Shown here one piece after another: positions 38,420-46,550 of a stretch of DNA of 64,000 nucleotides. Made by a program: the position numbers and the translations under genes. Every line of letters starts with the position of its first letter. The first letter of the stretch is position 1. Source of the stretch: Levilactobacillus yonginensis (lineage in GTDB: Bacteria > Bacillota > Bacilli > Lactobacillales > Lactobacillaceae); assembly GCF_964065165.1 (NCBI RefSeq), contig NZ_OZ061549.1:806001-870000 (forward strand), written 5' to 3'. Below the pieces are notes generated by a model that saw only the letters and a program-made list of their open reading frames with translations, was not told where the DNA came from and searched no databases.

Positions 38420-39460
38420 CTACGCACCTTTGGACTCTGCCGACACGTGTTTGGGTTTCAACTGGACATCGAACACGTCCAACAAGAAAGCCACCAGTGG
38501 TACACCAACTAGTAATCCCCAAGCACCAAAGATCTGTTCACTCACAATTAACGTAATAAACGTCACAAAAATTGGCAAATTGGTGGCATTGGCCATCAAC
38601 CGTGGATGCAGGAAATAGGATTCAAACAAGTGAATCAGCACAATGAGAACTAGGACCGCAATGACCCGGATAAGCCCTCCCGTGACAAAAGCTACAATGG
38701 TTAACGGAATCAAAGAAATCAAAACACCGGCCACCGGAATCAATCCCAAGAAGAAGACCATGATCCCTAAGATCAAGAGACTGGGCATGCCAATGATCCA
38801 CAGGCCTAGAACCATCAGAATCGTATTGATTGTACAAATCAGGAGTTGTGTTTCAATCACTGTACCAAAGATTTGAACAAACTTCATAATCAATTGGCCC
38901 ATGGGCACAAACAATCCTGCAAAACGACTCTTGGTGAAGGCATGGGCAAATACCTGTAGTTGCCCCTTCGTTAAATTAAAGATAAAACCGAAGAAGAAGG
39001 CCAACAGAATCGTCTCAACTCCCGAACTAAACCGCGAGATTTGGCCCAGCCCACTGGTAAATAGAGTCTTACCATTACTGATGACTGACGCATTTTGGGA
39101 AAGATTTTTCACCATTTTCGTAAACATTGTTTGCAACTGCGGATACGTTACGATGATTTTATCGATGGTATGGGGTAAGTGGGCCGCCTCCGATACCAGT
39201 GGTGGAATAATCTGGGAAAAGGCTGCCACCAGAACTGCCAGAAATAACAGATAGACCAGTAGCGTCGCCCACAAATGGTGCAGATGTAAGGACCCCTCTA
39301 TTCTAGTAATAGCGGCATTCCCCAGATAAATAAAAATGATTGTGAATAACGCCAACGACAGAAACGCCCGCGCTTCCCAAGCAATCAAAATTAATAACAC
39401 TAATGCTATGTAGAACGCAGTCAATGGATTACGCCACAACCGCTTCATCAATTCAACCAC
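38420..39460 (-). CDS. AI-2E/PerM family membrane protein
   Basis: 346 residues, about seven transmembrane helices with the long inter-helix segment typical of the family (SEAAHLPHTIDKIIVTYPQL). The C-terminal HLFESYFLHPRLMANATNLP motif is conserved. Members have been linked to autoinducer-2 export or Na+/H+ exchange; the substrate cannot be told here. GTG at 39458-39460 follows GGGGGAG. Confidence 0.88.
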   Translation of the reverse strand: MVELMKRLWRNPLTAFYIALVLLILIAWEARAFLSLALFTIIFIYLGNAAITRIEGSLHLHHLWATLLVYLLFLAVLVAAFSQIIPPLVSEAAHLPHTIDKIIVTYPQLQTMFTKMVKNLSQNASVISNGKTLFTSGLGQISRFSSGVETILLAFFFGFIFNLTKGQLQVFAHAFTKSRFAGLFVPMGQLIMKFVQIFGTVIETQLLICTINTILMVLGLWIIGMPSLLILGIMVFFLGLIPVAGVLISLIPLTIVAFVTGGLIRVIAVLVLIVLIHLFESYFLHPRLMANATNLPIFVTFITLIVSEQIFGAWGLLVGVPLVAFLLDVFDVQLKPKHVSAESKGA

Positions 39461-39526
39461 ACAAACTCCCCCTCAAATTTTCTAAGTCATGATTGCTGTC
39501 ACAAACTTATACGTATCATCCGCAAT

Positions 39527-40126
39527 TCACACTTGAATCAACTGATCATACACTGGCAACAACGCCAGCACAGTGGCTTGAATCACGTGAACCTGTTCCG
39601 CTGGCGAAACCGTGAAGAAGTCACTCCCTCGCAGGAAATTCCGACCAACCTGCCACTCAGCATGCCGATTGGTTTGGGTCGCCATCAACGCTTGATAGTT
39701 TTCCCGATTCAACGGCACCCCACTATTTTTATCCGTGTGATCACCGCCACACGCAAAACCTGCTGGTAACTGTAACACGAGTTCTTCTTTTAACCCACTC
39801 AGCAAAGCCTGCCGATTCTTAGCCTCCTGCAACACTGCTAGCCAAACAAAGAACCGGTCATCCCAGAACCCAATTTCAAGGTGTGGTAACATCTTATACC
39901 CCCGTTTAGAAGTGCTGAAGGCCACCCACGTATCAGTCGGTGGATTTTTGGTTCGCCGCCGATGCTGTGAAACGTGGTCATAGATGGGCACCGCCAACTG
40001 GGCGAAGGTTTCTTGTAAGTCCGCCACTGTGTCTAGAAACTTAGGATCAATCTGAGCTTGAATCTTTCCCAACCGTCCTGGTAACGTCGGGTCGTCAAAA
40101 ATGTGAAAATCTTGATCCAGGTACAT
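39527..40126 (-). CDS. UPF0637 (YktB, DUF1054) protein
   Basis: 199 residues. TWVAFSTSKRGYKMLPHLEI and the N-terminal FHIFDDPTLPGRLGKIQAQI match the YktB/UPF0637 family, soluble proteins of unknown function. ATG at 40126 with GAGGAGG upstream. Divergent from the YueI-like gene, sharing a 75-base promoter region. Confidence 0.85.
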   Translation of the reverse strand: MYLDQDFHIFDDPTLPGRLGKIQAQIDPKFLDTVADLQETFAQLAVPIYDHVSQHRRRTKNPPTDTWVAFSTSKRGYKMLPHLEIGFWDDRFFVWLAVLQEAKNRQALLSGLKEELVLQLPAGFACGGDHTDKNSGVPLNRENYQALMATQTNRHAEWQVGRNFLRGSDFFTVSPAEQVHVIQATVLALLPVYDQLIQV

Positions 40127-40162
40127 GCCAAAGCCTCCTCGCTGAACGTGACTCTAATTCCA

Positions 40163-40171
40163 TGTTATACT
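40163..40171 (+). promoter_or_regulatory. Extended -10 promoter of the YueI-like gene
   Basis: TGTTATACT, about 30 bases ahead of the start. Confidence 0.5.
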
Positions 40172-40201
40172 GGTAAGACTAATTTGAAAAGAGGGAACTG
40201 T

Positions 40202-40666
40202 ATGGCTGAGAAGAGTCAAATGGAACAACATTTACAAAATTCTGTCTACGGCACACCGAAAATCAACCCAGATGAGCAGCGACATTACCTTGGAACTTTC
40301 CGGGAACGCGTCTCGCTGGCGATGACCATTGCCGAGGTAACTGACCGCAAAAATTTAGACGCTTTCATCACTGAGATTTCCGCTCATCCAGACTTTCAGG
40401 TTATTTTAAACGGCCACATTAACCAGACTGATTTGGGTCCGTACATGAAACTGGCGAGCCAACACAACTTAAAATTCACCATCAAACAAGACGAAATTTA
40501 TGGTGTCAACGACACTGATTTGGGATTAGTCGTTGCCAGTGACCATGCCATCAACGAGAATCCCATTTTGCTGCCTAAAAAATACCCTGTAAACCGGAGC
40601 CTGACCACTACCAAATCTAAAACACCTGCCAAGACCTCCTGGCTCGATAAATTATTACATCACTGA
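40202..40666 (+). CDS. YueI family (DUF1694) protein
   Basis: 154 residues from ATG at 40202, behind AGAGGGAA. The core YLGTFRERVSLAMTIAEV and the later GLVVASDHAINE match YueI/DUF1694, a small soluble family with no known function that is often near rarA in lactobacilli. The last 30 residues are Lys/Thr-rich. The start 23 bases ahead of rarA suggests co-transcription. Confidence 0.88.
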   Translation: MAEKSQMEQHLQNSVYGTPKINPDEQRHYLGTFRERVSLAMTIAEVTDRKNLDAFITEISAHPDFQVILNGHINQTDLGPYMKLASQHNLKFTIKQDEIYGVNDTDLGLVVASDHAINENPILLPKKYPVNRSLTTTKSKTPAKTSWLDKLLHH

Positions 40667-40689
40667 AAATTGAGAAAGGAGTCCCATTT

Positions 40690-41970
40690 GTGGCTCAACA
40701 CCCATTAGCCTACCGCATGCGACCTCGAAAACTTGAAGAAGTCGTCGGCCAACAAGCATTGGTCGGTCCGGGTAAAATTATTGCTCGGATGGTTGCGGCC
40801 AAGTTACTATCATCCATGATTCTTTACGGACCACCTGGCACTGGTAAAACCAGTATCGCCAGTGCCATTGCTGGTTCAACTAAATATGCCTTTCGTAAGT
40901 TGAATGCTGCCACGGATACCAAAAAAGATCTCCAGGTCGTTGCAGAAGAAGCCAAGATGAGTGGCACCGTAATCCTCTTGTTAGATGAAATCCATCGACT
41001 GGACAAAACTAAGCAAGACTTTCTGCTCCCCCACCTGGAGAGTGGGCGGATTATTCTAATCGGGGCGACGACGGAGAATCCTTATATCAACATCAACCCC
41101 GCTATTCGGAGTCGAACCCAGATTTTTGAGGTTCACCCACTGGCACTAACCGACATTCAAACCGCTCTCCAGCGCGCCATCGACGACGAAGAACGGGGGC
41201 TGGGTAAATTACCTCTCGCAGTGGATAACGATGCACTGGCCTTCATGGCTGGCGCTACCAATGGTGACCTTCGTAGCGCCTTAAACGGTCTGGAACTTGC
41301 GGCCCAATCCACCCCACCCGATGAGAACACCGGTAAAATTCACGTGACCCTCGCGGTGGCTGAAGCCTGTTTCCAACGTAAGGCACTGATTGGTGATAAG
41401 AACGGAGACGCTCACTATGACGTTATTTCAGCGTTTCAGAAGTCCATCCGCGGGAGCGACACTGACGCCGCCCTACACTACTTGGCTCAATTGGTTGCGG
41501 CTGGAGACCTCCCCGCCATCTGTCGCCGACTAATGGTTATCGCTTATGAGGACATTGGCTTAGCCAATTTACCGGCCGCCGCTCGAACGGTCCAAGCAGT
41601 CCAAGCAGCGCAACAACTAGGGTTGCCCGAAGGTCGGATCCCCCTGTCCGACGCCGTTATCGAATTGTGCCTCTCGCCCAAGTCTAACTCGGGGATTGCT
41701 GCGGTCGATGCTGCTCTAGCTGACGTTCTAAACGGCCACAACGGCGCGGTTCCAGATCATCTAAAAGATGCCCATTATAGTGGGGCCAAACAACTGGGTC
41801 ATGGTAACAACTATCAATTCCCGCATGACTTTCCAGGTGATTGGGTCAAGCAACAATACCTCCCTGACACCTTGAAGCATGCTGAGTACTACCACCCCAA
41901 AACCAATGGTCGGTTTGAGAGTCAATTAGCCGAGCAGTATCGCAAACTCCGAGCTGCTAATCAAAATTGA
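40690..41970 (+). CDS. rarA: Replication-associated recombination protein RarA (MgsA)
   Basis: 426-residue AAA+ ATPase with Walker A GPPGTGKT (47-54), Walker B LLLDEIHRLDK, sensor GATTENPYININPAIRSR and the C-terminal tetramerisation domain (MVIAYEDIGLANLPA; HYSGAKQLGHGNNYQFPHD). Related to clamp loaders; acts at stalled forks and DNA ends. Start GTG at 40690 after AAAGGAG. The 6S-like RNA lies immediately downstream. Confidence 0.95.
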   Translation: MAQHPLAYRMRPRKLEEVVGQQALVGPGKIIARMVAAKLLSSMILYGPPGTGKTSIASAIAGSTKYAFRKLNAATDTKKDLQVVAEEAKMSGTVILLLDEIHRLDKTKQDFLLPHLESGRIILIGATTENPYININPAIRSRTQIFEVHPLALTDIQTALQRAIDDEERGLGKLPLAVDNDALAFMAGATNGDLRSALNGLELAAQSTPPDENTGKIHVTLAVAEACFQRKALIGDKNGDAHYDVISAFQKSIRGSDTDAALHYLAQLVAAGDLPAICRRLMVIAYEDIGLANLPAAARTVQAVQAAQQLGLPEGRIPLSDAVIELCLSPKSNSGIAAVDAALADVLNGHNGAVPDHLKDAHYSGAKQLGHGNNYQFPHDFPGDWVKQQYLPDTLKHAEYYHPKTNGRFESQLAEQYRKLRAANQN

Positions 41971-41974
41971 TAAA

Positions 41975-42003
41975 TTGATATTTAATCTTTTGTATGCTAG
42001 TAT
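41975..42003 (+). promoter_or_regulatory. Promoter of the 6S-like RNA
   Basis: TTGATA (41975-41980) and TAGTAT (41998-42003) with a 17-base spacer, just after the rarA stop. Confidence 0.7.
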
Positions 42004-42009
42004 ACAAGT

Positions 42010-42244
42010 AGTTCTAAGGTGTACGCGTTGTCTCACTACAAGTTGCCGAACAAGTAATTCTTAAACGGGATCGCAAGATGCTTGAGAACATGACATGCCT
42101 TTTCACTTGGAAGTCAGACGCTCTTGCTAGCTTTCCCCCCTGCATTGTCATCGCGGGTCAACATGACTGGACAATTAACGGCACCACTTAGATCAACCAA
42201 AGCTTTGCTTTGAGGGCCATTCCATTGAATGGTCCTTTTCTTTT
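42010..42244 (+). ncRNA. ssrS: 6S-like RNA (lacto-usp motif region)
   Basis: A transcription unit with no reading frame, its own promoter and a terminator. The ends can pair: TCTAAGGTG (about 42013) with CACCACTTAGA (about 42182-42192), GCGTTGTC with GACAATTAACG, and ATGACATGC with GCATTGTCAT. This makes a long rod with an open centre, the 6S RNA design. The place, after rarA and before a hypothetical membrane gene plus usp, is that of the lacto-usp RNA motif, which has been proposed to be 6S RNA in lactic acid bacteria. 6S RNA binds sigma-A RNA polymerase. Confidence 0.72.
42214..42244 (+). terminator. Terminator of the 6S-like RNA
   Basis: GGGCCATTC (42214-42222), loop CATT, GAATGGTCC (42227-42235), then TTTTCTTTT. 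Confidence 0.85.
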
Positions 42245-42317
42245 GGAAAAATTTTACGGCGCTGTGCTGACTGTTCACGAATTCACACTTTGTCGCCCCA
42301 AACATCTAAAATTCATG

Positions 42318-42323
42318 TATACT
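42318..42323 (+). promoter_or_regulatory. Possible promoter of the membrane protein-usp operon
   Basis: TATACT preceded by TG, about 120 bases ahead of the first gene; the -35 is weak. Confidence 0.35.
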
Positions 42324-42442
42324 TAAACCTACTTACGTGAGCGACTGGTCGGTATTTCACTAATTGCCATCAAATTTGCAACCGGTCTCCCCACGTTACC
42401 TCAACTTTACCTAACGCAAAATATTTAAGGAGGATCCATCTC

Positions 42443-42730
42443 TTGGCTATTACAATTTTAATGATTTGTTACACCCTCTTGGCCTTTGGTATCGGCTGGT
42501 ACCTGTTCAGCCACCGTGCACGCCCCTTCCTGGTCTTCCACCCAGAAACGACTCCCGCCCTCAGCCGGGTCGTTACAGCTGGCGGGCTTATTCTGATGCT
42601 ACTAGGGGTTGTGGCAGCCGCCGCCACCATCATCAATAACAGTATCTTCTTAGCCAGCACCTTACTGGTAGGTGTTGTCATTATTATCGTCCTACAACTA
42701 ATCCTGCTACATTGGTTCCCCAAGGGGTAA
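42443..42730 (+). CDS. Small three-helix membrane protein, function unknown
   Basis: 95 residues, start TTG at 42443 behind AAGGAGG. Three hydrophobic helices (about 3-22, 43-63 and 66-88) are joined by a short loop SHRARPFLVFHPETTPALSR. I do not recognise a family. It corresponds to the hypothetical gene that accompanies usp downstream of the lacto-usp RNA. It lies 95 bases ahead of usp. Confidence 0.75.
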   Translation: MAITILMICYTLLAFGIGWYLFSHRARPFLVFHPETTPALSRVVTAGGLILMLLGVVAAAATIINNSIFLASTLLVGVVIIIVLQLILLHWFPKG

Positions 42731-42825
42731 CCGTTTACAAATTTGTCACCTTTTTTGTCATTTCGCTGTTTTTTTCATGATAAATAACGTATGATAAGAG
42801 TATAAAGTAATGAGAGGTGAACAAT

Positions 42826-43305
42826 ATGTTACAACAATACAAGCACATTTTAGTTCCAGTTGACGGTTCTTACGAAGCAGAATTAGCCTTCAAGAAAGCA
42901 GTCGCTGTTGCTAAGCGTAACGATGCTGATTTACATCTCGTTCACGTTGTTGATACGCGGGCCTTCCAAAACATTTCTAGCTTCGATACCAGCATGGTTG
43001 AACAAGTCACGGAAACTGCTAAGAAGACGCTCGACAAGTACGTGGCTGATGCTAAGGCTGATGGCTTAAAGAGCATTGACTACGCTATCGAATATGGGGC
43101 TCCTAAGACTATTATCGCTCGCGATGTTCCGCGGGATAACGACACTGACCTGATTATGATCGGTGCTACTGGTTTGAATGCCGTTGAACGGCTCCTGATT
43201 GGTTCCGTGACCGAATACGTTACTCGGACCGCTGTCTGCGACGTTATCGTTGTTCGGACTGACTTGGACAACCAACCCGCTAAGGTTTCTCGTCCAGAAG
43301 CCTAA
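42826..43305 (+). CDS. Universal stress protein UspA family
   Basis: 159 residues from ATG at 42826 with GAGGTGA upstream. Begins YKHILVPVDGSYEAELAFKK and has the ATP-binding motif DLIMIGATGLNAVERLLIGS followed by VTEYVTRTAVCDVIVVR. The G-2x-G-9x-G(S/T)-type loop suggests an ATP-binding Usp. Cytoplasmic dimer induced by stress in related bacteria. Its own terminator follows. Confidence 0.95.
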   Translation: MLQQYKHILVPVDGSYEAELAFKKAVAVAKRNDADLHLVHVVDTRAFQNISSFDTSMVEQVTETAKKTLDKYVADAKADGLKSIDYAIEYGAPKTIIARDVPRDNDTDLIMIGATGLNAVERLLIGSVTEYVTRTAVCDVIVVRTDLDNQPAKVSRPEA

Positions 43306-43323
43306 GTTAATTTTGATAAATCC

Positions 43324-43356
43324 AACACCGTTGCTCTGGCAGCGGTGTTTTTTTGT
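43324..43356 (+). terminator. Terminator after usp
   Basis: AACACCGTTGC (43324-43334) with GCAGCGGTGTT and seven T residues. Confidence 0.9.
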
Positions 43357-43596
43357 CGTTGTCACGCATCAAATTGCCGCCTGCGGGTACGTCCTCATAC
43401 CGCGGAATTCATCAGTTCCCAAATCGGCCCCATGACGTAAACTGTCACACCTCAACAGCTAACGTCATTGACACTGCAGTCCGTTGCCCCAGCACCCAGC
43501 GGCCGGATTAATCCATGATAGTTTTATCTAATCAACTAAACCCGTCCATTTAGATTTTCCGCTTCAATAACTACCCGCAAATAGTTAACAACTACA
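43357..43596. other. usp-regulator intergenic region
   Basis: Between convergent transcripts. I see no gene, promoter or repeat in it. Confidence 0.5.
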
Positions 43597-43628
43597 AAAA
43601 CAGCTCGCGGAACGCGATCCACGAGCTG
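43596..43628 (-). terminator. Terminator after the HTH-TPR regulator
   Basis: CAGCTCG (43601-43607) with CGAGCTG (43622-43628) and five U residues on the minus strand; an inner CGCG/CGCG pair extends the hairpin. Confidence 0.8.
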
Positions 43629-43652
43629 AGTGATTTCAAATTAATTAAGGCG

Positions 43653-44510
43653 TTACTCCAACAGGGTTGAGCCCACTGCTGGAGCCAAACGTTCCTGTAA
43701 GGCCACATTGTGCGTCACTAAAGCCAAGGTCTTCGCAATCATCAAACTCCGCTTAGCGGCTGCTTTAGACATCAAAGCTTGTTCTGCCTGTCCTTTTACT
43801 TCATACAAGACATCGATCAGGTAAAGTGAAGCCTGATGCTTAACCGCGGACAAGGCTGCTTCCACACTTTCAATAACTAATTGTGGCAGTTGCAATTCCA
43901 AGTACATCTTAGCAATTTGATAACGAGCCCACACTAAGCGCTTAAAGGTGGCTTCATCATGCCACTCAAAATCATCCAGGTAGGTTACGGCTTCGTTCAA
44001 ATAATAGCGGGCCTTATCCAATTCTTGTCGAGACAAGTAAGCACTCGCCATCCCTACGTTCCCCACAATGGCATACAGATCCCAAGGCATCTTGAATGTT
44101 TTGTGCAATAACAGGTTAAAGTGGAAAATCGCTTCATCTGGCCGATGATGGGCCCCCAGCTCAACGAACCCCCGGTAGTAGTGGTAACGTTCCCGGTCAA
44201 ATGAGTTCTGAACGTTAGTCATTTCCAGCTTCCCCAAGAGGCTAGCAGCCACTAAGTAATCCTCCCGCCGGATTGCCACGGAAATGGCTTCGAACTGTTC
44301 ATCCATCCCACTTCCGAGACCAGATAAAACGTCGCTTAATGAAATGTTCAAACGCCGACAAATCTGCAGGATAATTTTGATACTAGGAACCTTGTTTTTC
44401 TTTTCCATCAGGCTAACTGTGGCCTGTGTACAGATACCATCGGCTAGTTCCTGCTGGGATAAATTCTTTTGCTTACGATATTGTTTCACTTTACTTCCTA
44501 ATAATCGCAT
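43653..44510 (-). CDS. HTH-TPR transcriptional regulator, Rgg/PlcR (RRNPP)-like
   Basis: 285 residues. The N-terminal Cro/C1 HTH (about 5-60, KVKQYRKQKNLSQQELADGI...TVSLMEKKNKVPS) is followed by about 220 residues of TPR-like helices (YHYYRGFVELGAHHRPDEAIFHFN; LDKARYYLNEAVTYL). This is the architecture of peptide-sensing RRNPP regulators such as Rgg and PlcR. No signal-peptide gene is evident next to it. ATG at 44510 follows GAGGAGGAG. Direct repeats in its upstream region may be its operator. Confidence 0.85.
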   Translation of the reverse strand: MRLLGSKVKQYRKQKNLSQQELADGICTQATVSLMEKKNKVPSIKIILQICRRLNISLSDVLSGLGSGMDEQFEAISVAIRREDYLVAASLLGKLEMTNVQNSFDRERYHYYRGFVELGAHHRPDEAIFHFNLLLHKTFKMPWDLYAIVGNVGMASAYLSRQELDKARYYLNEAVTYLDDFEWHDEATFKRLVWARYQIAKMYLELQLPQLVIESVEAALSAVKHQASLYLIDVLYEVKGQAEQALMSKAAAKRSLMIAKTLALVTHNVALQERLAPAVGSTLLE

Positions 44511-44864
44511 GTGCTCCTCCTCGCGTATGGTAACGTTGGCAGTGGCTGTTTTTTCTGATAAAGCCGAACATTACTCAAATTACGAGCGGCAATTATTTTT
44601 AAGTATAAGACGTAATAATCGCTAAATCCCTACCCCGGAATATAAATGGCCTAGTCCGGTTGCCTTTATCATTAAGTCTAATAATAAGGGATTTCTAAGG
44701 GATTACAAGCAATATACTAGATTATGAAAGAACTCTAATCTGTCTAGGCCGTTTCTTCATTTCACTACAAATAAATTTATAATCAGTCACTATTAGTCCG
44801 AATTTATTCAAAATACTAATTGTCTAAGTTCGTATATTGCCCATTCAATTGATTATCCATCAAT
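44511..44864 (-). promoter_or_regulatory. Upstream region of the HTH-TPR regulator with repeated AAGGGATT motifs
   Basis: TATACT (minus strand, 44602-44607) is the likely -10. TAAGGGATTT (44685-44694) and TAAGGGATTA (44696-44705) are direct repeats one helical turn apart, and an inverted copy AAATCCCTA lies at 44624-44632, next to the -35 position. This is a plausible operator. No gene of more than a dozen codons is convincing here. Confidence 0.45.
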
Positions 44865-46475
44865 CTATGCATAGCTAAAAATGAAGTTTTGTAAAACTGC
44901 CCAATTAGCACGCCACGGTTCATCCGCCAAGACTCGCTGAAGTCGACTCACTTCATTGGTAATTTGACCGTCGGCCCCCAACGCCCAGCTCCGGGTCATC
45001 GCTGAAACCGAGTCCGGCGTCCATAAGTATGCCGATGCCCCCATACGATGGGCTGCCCGAATAAATTGATGACTAACCGAAATCTGCTGAAAAGAATAGA
45101 AATCGGCGGAGACCGAACGTGGTGCCACCCAGTTAAAAGGCGTAATATATCTTACCCGTAACTGAGGCACCCGTTGCCGTAATTGACGAACAACGCGATA
45201 ATCCAGTGAATGGACAGCATCGTGATCCGAAATCAACCGGGAACCGTACTCGCGTGCAAAACGGGCCACCATCCCCGGTGAATCCTGCGGAGTCGTCTTA
45301 ATTTCAATCAATAACCTTTGGTGAAGCCGCTCGGCTGTTTGCAAATAGGTGGACCAGCCCACCAAATGGTCCTGATAGCCATTCTCGTGCACTACTAGCC
45401 GTTCTAGCTGTGCTTGTGTCAATTGATGTGGTCTGACATTTCGCTTGGCTAAGACCTGTAAATTCTCATCATGGAGCACAATCCAATGATGGTCTCGCGT
45501 TTCATGAAGGTCCATTTCGACGTAATCCGGATGATTCCGCTGAACGTGGCGAAGCGCTCCCAACGAATTCTGGACACCAACCCCCTGGTCGACGCCACGG
45601 TGACTGATGGTCAGTGTCCGAGCAAACTGTGGTTGTTGCTGAACTGTTTGCCAAACCACACCACCGACAGCGACCCCCACCAGCAGAAGTAGGCCCGCCT
45701 GCGACCACGGTCTGGTCGTTGACTTCACCTGGGCGGAAACGGCCGGTTGACCACACCAGCACCATACCAGGGTCACCGTCAGTAAGCCGACTCCAACCAA
45801 ATATCCCAGCAGGACCACAGCAAGGGACCCATTCAATAACCAATAAGCAATCTCCCGACTAACTGCTAAGGCTCGATTGATCACAACCAACCCTTCTGCT
45901 CCTATGAACCAGAAGCTGCTGAGGATCACACAGACGCTGAGACCCGCCGCCATCTGCTTAACCGTTCCTGGCTGAGAGCCAGGTGGCAGGGCACGCCAAA
46001 AATGTACCGGGCCCCGTAATAGAAAGTAGCCCGCCAAACCACAATAAATCAGCGCAACAATTGTCAAAACTGGGCGACGATTTAAGCCGACAAAGTTAAT
46101 CCACTCGGCGGGTAAGGCAATTTCTACAAGGAACCGGCTACCCAAGCCCCACATGCCAAATGGTAACGCCAACACCGCCAGCGCGAGTAAGCCACTGACC
46201 CACCTTACCCAATACTTGGCAACCAAGCTGCCAGTTAGCCGCCAACTTGGTACTCGACTCGTCACCAATCCCAACGCAAGTCGAGTCAGCTGACCAGCCG
46301 CTAGTACCCCCGTCAAAATAACCATGACAATTGTCAACCAGCCGGCGTTAGGTAGCTGCCCCATCAATCGCAGACTTAACCCACCCAAGACTAAGCCTAG
46401 CCAACCTGATAGCAACCTCGGATTCACAAGACCAAACCGCCAGCTCCGGCACAATTCTTGCCACCATTCACGCAC
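44865..46475 (-). CDS. Membrane glycerophosphoryl diester phosphodiesterase
   Basis: 536 residues. Residues 1-280 contain about eight hydrophobic helices of the GDPD N-terminal membrane domain. The C-terminal half is the GDPD TIM barrel with HRG (292-294), Glu320 and Asp322 in EMDLHETRD, and His335 in VLHDE. The catalytic domain probably faces outside and hydrolyses glycerophosphodiesters or lipoteichoic-acid-like substrates. GTG at 46473-46475 follows GGGGAGG. No strong terminator is seen after it. Confidence 0.92.
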   Translation of the reverse strand: MREWWQELCRSWRFGLVNPRLLSGWLGLVLGGLSLRLMGQLPNAGWLTIVMVILTGVLAAGQLTRLALGLVTSRVPSWRLTGSLVAKYWVRWVSGLLALAVLALPFGMWGLGSRFLVEIALPAEWINFVGLNRRPVLTIVALIYCGLAGYFLLRGPVHFWRALPPGSQPGTVKQMAAGLSVCVILSSFWFIGAEGLVVINRALAVSREIAYWLLNGSLAVVLLGYLVGVGLLTVTLVWCWCGQPAVSAQVKSTTRPWSQAGLLLLVGVAVGGVVWQTVQQQPQFARTLTISHRGVDQGVGVQNSLGALRHVQRNHPDYVEMDLHETRDHHWIVLHDENLQVLAKRNVRPHQLTQAQLERLVVHENGYQDHLVGWSTYLQTAERLHQRLLIEIKTTPQDSPGMVARFAREYGSRLISDHDAVHSLDYRVVRQLRQRVPQLRVRYITPFNWVAPRSVSADFYSFQQISVSHQFIRAAHRMGASAYLWTPDSVSAMTRSWALGADGQITNEVSRLQRVLADEPWRANWAVLQNFIFSYA

Positions 46476-46502
46476 GTTTCACACCTCCCCTTTCAATCGT
46501 TC

Positions 46503-46540
46503 AAAAAAGCCGGCAGGAACGTCTCCGTTCGCTACCGACT
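46503..46540 (-). terminator. Terminator after ddl
   Basis: An imperfect 14-bp stem enclosing a GAGA-type loop, followed by six U residues on the minus strand. Confidence 0.8.
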
Positions 46541-46550
46541 AACTGGTGAT

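Noticed and set aside
44716-44864. Tiny frames on the minus strand upstream of the HTH-TPR regulator, such as a 12-codon basic peptide, considered as signalling peptides
   Set aside because: No ribosome site of quality, no hydrophobic or secretion-like segment, and such short frames are expected by chance in AT-rich DNA.
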